Below, one piece after another: positions 60,546-64,000 of a stretch of 64,000 nt of DNA; the stretch's first letter is position 1; each line of letters begins with the position of its first letter. The notes under the pieces are model-generated. The model saw only the letters and a program-made list of their open reading frames with translations. It ran no database searches and was not told the DNA's origin. A program made the translations under genes and the position numbers. The DNA comes from Flavobacterium covae (GTDB lineage Bacteria > Bacteroidota > Bacteroidia > Flavobacteriales > Flavobacteriaceae), in the NCBI GenBank assembly GCA_019565575.1, contig CP067379.1, forward strand, positions 2,170,001 to 2,234,000. Reading direction: 5' to 3'.

Positions 60546-60646
60546 AGTTTGCTACTCTGACGTAAGTAAGAGTCTTGTAGTCAATATTATGTGATTTCTT
60601 CCTTTGGTCGAAATGAATAAGATTGCGAACTTTTTGGGCAGTCTCT
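60546..60646 (+). repeat. REP-like repeat, copy 2
   Basis: CAGTTTGCTACTCTGACG ... ATTATGTGATTTC ... AAGATTGCGAAC ... CAGTCTC aligns with the reverse strand of 51403-51497. The first part, CTACTCTGACGTA, also occurs at 22784. Confidence 0.7.
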
Positions 60647-60756
60647 TTTATTATTAAAATATTCGGATACCTATGATGGTTATATATCAGATTCTTAAAA
60701 AGTGAGTTCAGCTTTTAGAACATCTTTTTATTTTAAATGTTTAAAAAAATAAAAAA

Positions 60757-61512
60757 TTATTTTTTCTTAAGTATTTTATATTCCTCATAACAACCATTGA
60801 TGGCATCTAGAATTTGAAGATCATTGGCTGTTTTTATGAAAGATTCAGAATAATTACAGCGTTCCAGAATTTCATTTAATTCTTTTTCATTGATACCAAA
60901 CATTAGATAAATGGTTTGACGATCATAACGATTTTGTAGTATATTTCTTATATTATCATCTTTTCTTAACTCTTTTAATTTCTTGAGTTCTGTTGGCTTT
61001 TTTCCAAAGAAATTATAAAGAGCATCGGCAGGATTAAATAAAGAACCAATTACCCTGTTAAAAGCATTAGGTGAGTTTTCGCCTCCTTCGTATCGTTTGG
61101 TAAGACCTGCTATAGAGTACCAATAATTTTCTCGTTCTGGAATTAATTTAGAGTCTACTTCTAAATAACCTGTAAGTTCATAAGGAGGAATTACAATTTC
61201 TTCTAAAGCATAAGCTTTTTCAGTTAATTTTATTCGGAAATTTTGATTTTTTATCCAGTCATTAGTTACTCTAATTTCAATAGATTGAAATCCTAAACAA
61301 GAAATAAGTAAATTGTCATTTACATCAGCTTTGATTTCAAAATTTCCTTTGGCATCTGATATAGCACCACGAACTTTATTGGTATTCACTATATTAACAT
61401 TCCAAATTGGAGTTAAGGTATTGTTGTTGATGATAGTTCCTTTTACGGTGGTTTCTTGCCCCAAAACAGGAGAAGCTAAAAAGCTTAAAAATATAAATAT
61501 AAAATATCTCAT
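60757..61512 (-). CDS. Carboxypeptidase-regulatory-like (CarboxypepD_reg) domain protein
   Basis: The signal peptide is MRYFIFIFLSFLASPVLGQ. A CarboxypepD_reg-like beta-sandwich follows (VKGTIINNNTLTPIWNVNIVNTNKVRGAISDAKGNFEIKADVNDNLLISCLGFQSIEI), as in TonB-receptor N-termini. The C-terminal half is helical and polar (LKKLKELRKDDNIRNILQNRYDRQ). It is conserved in Flavobacteria; function is unknown. The frame is intact. Confidence 0.85.
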   Translation of the reverse strand: MRYFIFIFLSFLASPVLGQETTVKGTIINNNTLTPIWNVNIVNTNKVRGAISDAKGNFEIKADVNDNLLISCLGFQSIEIRVTNDWIKNQNFRIKLTEKAYALEEIVIPPYELTGYLEVDSKLIPERENYWYSIAGLTKRYEGGENSPNAFNRVIGSLFNPADALYNFFGKKPTELKKLKELRKDDNIRNILQNRYDRQTIYLMFGINEKELNEILERCNYSESFIKTANDLQILDAINGCYEEYKILKKK

Positions 61513-61587
61513 AACTAGAATTGTCTTTGCTAATGTAGTTAAACCTTATGATATTTCTTAGAGTTTAAAGTAAAATTAACAATGTGT

Positions 61588-62120
61588 TTAAGAAAAAGGC
61601 AGTGTTAAAAAGAGTGTTTTGTGAAAAATATCTAGAAAAAGAGAGTTAAAATAATGAATAGATGTTTCCTCTTTACGTAATAAGTAAGAGGAAACGATAG
61701 TATTAGCTTTTTTCTTACCGTTTTTAAAACGTACAGATTCGAAAACAGGATTTGAAGTTTTGGTGTTTTTTTTAAAAAGAAGTTTGCTTGTCTGCTGACT
61801 TAAATGTTTTGTCAACTGACTTCTTTTCGATAGGTTTATCAGATTGATTTTTTTAATATTTTCTTTGTTTATTTGTAAAACTTCCAAAGGATTTTTGGGA
61901 GCTTCTTTGTTTCCTCTTAAAAAAGAATTAGACCATTTAAGAAATTACGAAGTATCTGATCACCACATTCCATATATTTAGGATGATCTTCATTGCGAAA
62001 AATATTTCCTAATTCACCCTTTGAAATTCTAAAATCTACGAGTCCAAGAATTTCTACTATTTGATCGTCTCTAAGTTGAAGAGCAACTCTTAATTTTTTA
62101 AATATATCGTTGTTTGTCAT
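61588..62120 (-). CDS. DUF1456-like protein (frameshifted)
   Basis: The start is MTNNDIFKKLRVALQLRDDQIVEILGLVDFRISKGELGNIFRNEDHPKYMECGDQILRNFLNGLIL, a DUF1456 repeat of the second (GDQ-LRNFLNGL) type. A shift in the A-run near 61922 then leads into LRGNKEAPKNPLEVLQINKENIKK and a basic, less convincing tail to 61588. The usual family has two repeats; only one is seen here. Function is unknown. Confidence 0.65.
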
Positions 62121-62259
62121 GTGACATTAATTTTTTCCAAAGATACGGTTTTAATCTTTATTATTTATCGTATAAAACGGCTTGTTCACAGGATCCTATC
62201 ATATTTGTTTTTGCATATTCAGTACAAAAATTATAGATTTGTTAGGAAATGAAATAAGT

Positions 62260-62661
62260 ATGAGTATCCAAAAAGAAAAGATTAATTTGTTACAAGAAAT
62301 GATTGCATTTGCGGTTATAGATGGAGAATTACATGATAGAGAATATGATTTTCTCTGGATAGTGGCGCAAGAATTAGAGATAGATAAAACAAAATTTTTG
62401 GAGTTATTTAATTTGAAAGAAGAAAAACAAGTGTTGAAAGATGAGTTTCAACGTGTTTTGCAGTTTTATAGACTGGCTTTATTGATGCACTGTGATGGGG
62501 TTTTGCATACTAGAGAAAAAGAGAAAATATTTGAAATAGGGATTAATATGGGATTAAACCCAAGTGCTATGAAAAGAGTACTTTATTTAATGGAAAAGTC
62601 GCCTAATCAAATGCTAGAAGCAGAGGTCGTTATAGGAGCTTTTCAAGAACAATTAAATTAA
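62260..62661 (+). CDS. TerB-like helical protein
   Basis: From ATG 62260 this is a 133-residue all-helical protein (INLLQEMIAFAVIDGELHDREYDFLWIVAQELEID...ALLMHCDGVLHTREKEKIFEIGINMGL) with the two acidic D-G-x-L/H-x-x-E motifs of TerB-like domains. The longer frame from 62182 has a doubtful start. Function is unknown; a metal-binding role is possible. The frame is intact. Confidence 0.75.
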   Translation: MSIQKEKINLLQEMIAFAVIDGELHDREYDFLWIVAQELEIDKTKFLELFNLKEEKQVLKDEFQRVLQFYRLALLMHCDGVLHTREKEKIFEIGINMGLNPSAMKRVLYLMEKSPNQMLEAEVVIGAFQEQLN

Positions 62662-62953
62662 AATATTTTTATGAAAATAAAATAACTTTTTTGTTCTCAA
62701 AAAATAAAAAAATCTTAGATTCTATACAATGAGCAAAAAGAGATTAATTTTTAGATACAAGGAATAACTATTATCAAAAGAAAAGATGTTTCTTTTTAAA
62801 TTAATTAGGAAAAGTTATAAAAAGGTGTACGGAATATTAAAATTTATAATAGGAGTCTAATGTTTGATTAGTTTTTGGATTTGAGACGGGCTATGTAATT
62901 GAAGAGTTACTTATCATAATGAAATAAAAACGGTGTGTTTTAGAAGATCTAAT
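62662..62953. other. Gene-free stretch
   Basis: About 290 bp of AT-rich sequence after the TerB-like gene. No ORF, repeat or promoter match stands out. Confidence 0.4.
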
Positions 62954-62991
62954 AAAAAACGACTTAGGGTGAGTTATCTAAGTCGTTTTTT
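62954..62991 (-). terminator. Terminator after the 63011 gene
   Basis: AAAAAACGACTTAG and CTAAGTCGTTTTTT form a perfect stem with a 10-base loop. It lies just past the stop of the minus-strand gene at 63011. Confidence 0.85.
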
Positions 62992-63010
62992 AATATTTTA
63001 TAGTGTAAAG

Positions 63011-64000
63011 TTATACTTTTTCTATCTTTTTGTTTTCGTCACAACTAAAAAGATGATCGCGTTTAATTAGTTCTGCAATACCTTTTGGGAGCATTTCTTC
63101 CCAACCTGGCTGACCAGATCCAATCATTTTTAGGACTTCTCGAGAAAATATTTTTAAATGGGATTTGTCAAAATCTGTAATATCAATTACTTTTCCATTG
63201 TAAGCAAAGAATTTATATAATTCTTTCATTCTAGGATGGACTTTAAGGTTTTGAGAAGTAAGAATGGTTCCATCTTCATCTTCCATAGGATACAAATAAA
63301 CTTTCATATCACGATAGAATAATTTACCGAAAGCTTCTAAGATACCACCACTTAAGTGACGATAGTACTTTTCATCAAAAATATCAATTAAGTTGTTTAC
63401 TCCCATAGCAAGTCCCATACGCTCTTTGGTATAGTTAGAGAAATATTCTACAACTTTATAATATTCTTGGAAATTTGAAATGAGAACAGTTTGTCCTAAT
63501 GAGCAAAGTAATTCTGCGCGATCTAAGAAATCTTTTTCATCAATTTCGCCATCGGAACGTAAATTAGATAGAGTAATTTCAAAGACCACAAGAGTGTTTT
63601 CTTCTTTTACTTTGTTTTCTTGAAGAAACATTTGTAGTGATTTTTCATACATATCCATGTTTACTTTCGTAACAGGACGAAAACTCCCTCTAAGAGCTAA
63701 AATATTTTTCTTATATAAGATTTGAGCGGGTAATACGTTTTTGGCATTAGGATCAAACATAACGGCATCAGTCATACCATTGCGTACTAATTGTAAACTC
63801 ATTAAGCGGTTGTCAACTTGGTTGAAACGAGGTCCTGAAAAATTTACAGTATCAATTTCTAATTGGTCTTTGTCTATATGATCGTATAGATAGCGCAATA
63901 AACGTTTAGGATCATTGTATTTATAAAAAGCACCGTAAATTAAGTTTACGCCTAATTTACCTAAAGTTTCTTGTTGTAATTTAGCATCATTTTCTTTGAA
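63011..64000 (-). CDS. Conserved Flavobacterial protein, 5' end outside window
   Basis: The minus-strand frame stays open to the window edge, so the gene starts beyond 64000; at least 329 residues are present. It reads LGKLGVNLIYGAFYKYNDPKRLLRYLYDHIDKDQLEIDTVNFSGPRF...EMLPKGIAELIKRDHLFSCDEN. No signal peptide or membrane helix is visible in this part. I recall such proteins carrying unreliable names in annotations (for example nicotinate-nucleotide adenylyltransferase), which I cannot support. The real function is unknown to me. Confidence 0.75.
   Translation of the reverse strand, partial: FKENDAKLQQETLGKLGVNLIYGAFYKYNDPKRLLRYLYDHIDKDQLEIDTVNFSGPRFNQVDNRLMSLQLVRNGMTDAVMFDPNAKNVLPAQILYKKNILALRGSFRPVTKVNMDMYEKSLQMFLQENKVKEENTLVVFEITLSNLRSDGEIDEKDFLDRAELLCSLGQTVLISNFQEYYKVVEYFSNYTKERMGLAMGVNNLIDIFDEKYYRHLSGGILEAFGKLFYRDMKVYLYPMEDEDGTILTSQNLKVHPRMKELYKFFAYNGKVIDITDFDKSHLKIFSREVLKMIGSGQPGWEEMLPKGIAELIKRDHLFSCDENKKIEKV

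Noticed and set aside
1..64000. tRNA, rRNA and riboswitch genes
   Set aside because: No cloverleaf-type, rRNA-like or known riboswitch sequence was noticed; my scan by eye cannot exclude a weak one.

Overview
The window is AT-rich DNA from a Bacteroidota chromosome, most likely a Flavobacterium-type member of the Flavobacteriaceae. Three things point there: promoter elements of the TTG / TAnnTTTG kind, family-specific genes (DUF5606, DUF2490, TonB-type receptor, DUF47-PiT pair, M1 peptidase) and the block ruvX - mqo - def - DUF5606 - mazG. No rRNA, tRNA or CRISPR array was seen.

Region 1 (1-6500) is the main find: an integron-like gene-cassette array. Five attC-like sites (about 135-140 bp each, starting near 547, 1956, 4001, 5366 and 6367) follow the genes of five cassettes, all on the + strand. 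For all four complete cassettes, the 7-base box that opens the cassette is the exact reverse complement of the box that closes it (GTTAGCT/AGCTAAC, GTTGCCT/AGGCAAC, GTTGTAG/CTACAAC, GTTAGCA/TGCTAAC). This is the signature expected if each cassette moves as a circle. The cargo is a partial unknown gene, an FRG-domain protein, a complete EcoRI-type restriction-modification pair, a small ORF plus a Fic protein, and a two-gene unit with a membrane protein. No integrase lies in the window. The array is cut off on the right by an IS1182-type transposase remnant.

Region 2 (7.2-32.4 kb) holds mostly chromosomal genes: meaB, a Crp/Fnr regulator next to a CRP-like palindrome, a GlcD-type FAD oxidase, AlkB, a DMT exporter and a DUF2254 protein interrupted at its 3' end by an IS1182-type element. 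These are followed by a TPR hybrid histidine kinase, a TonB-type receptor, DUF2721, two cold-shock proteins, htpG, lipoproteins, an AraC regulator, an ABC ATPase, a TauE/SafE gene and a fabH-type synthase.

Region 3 (32.5-39.1 kb) is a surface-polysaccharide/LPS cluster: two glycosyltransferases facing a tight + strand operon of LPS-kinase-like protein, GT87-like membrane protein, GT2, polysaccharide deacetylase and GT2.

Region 4 (39.1-64 kb) is housekeeping: dapD, ruvX, mqo, def, DUF5606, mazG, an MBL hydrolase, a second Crp/Fnr protein, the tilS-dsbD operon, pabB, ndh, DoxX, an M1 peptidase and an acyl-CoA carboxylase beta subunit. Then come the phosphate genes DUF47-pit-DUF2490, with Pho-box-like direct repeats upstream, and several conserved unknowns.

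Many genes, including probable essential ones (htpG, def, dapD, dsbD), are split by single-base frameshifts, most of them one base missing from an A or T run. I read these mainly as sequence or assembly errors and give the full gene extents. Several dispersed intergenic repeats (IS ends, REP-like and MITE-like elements) are also described.
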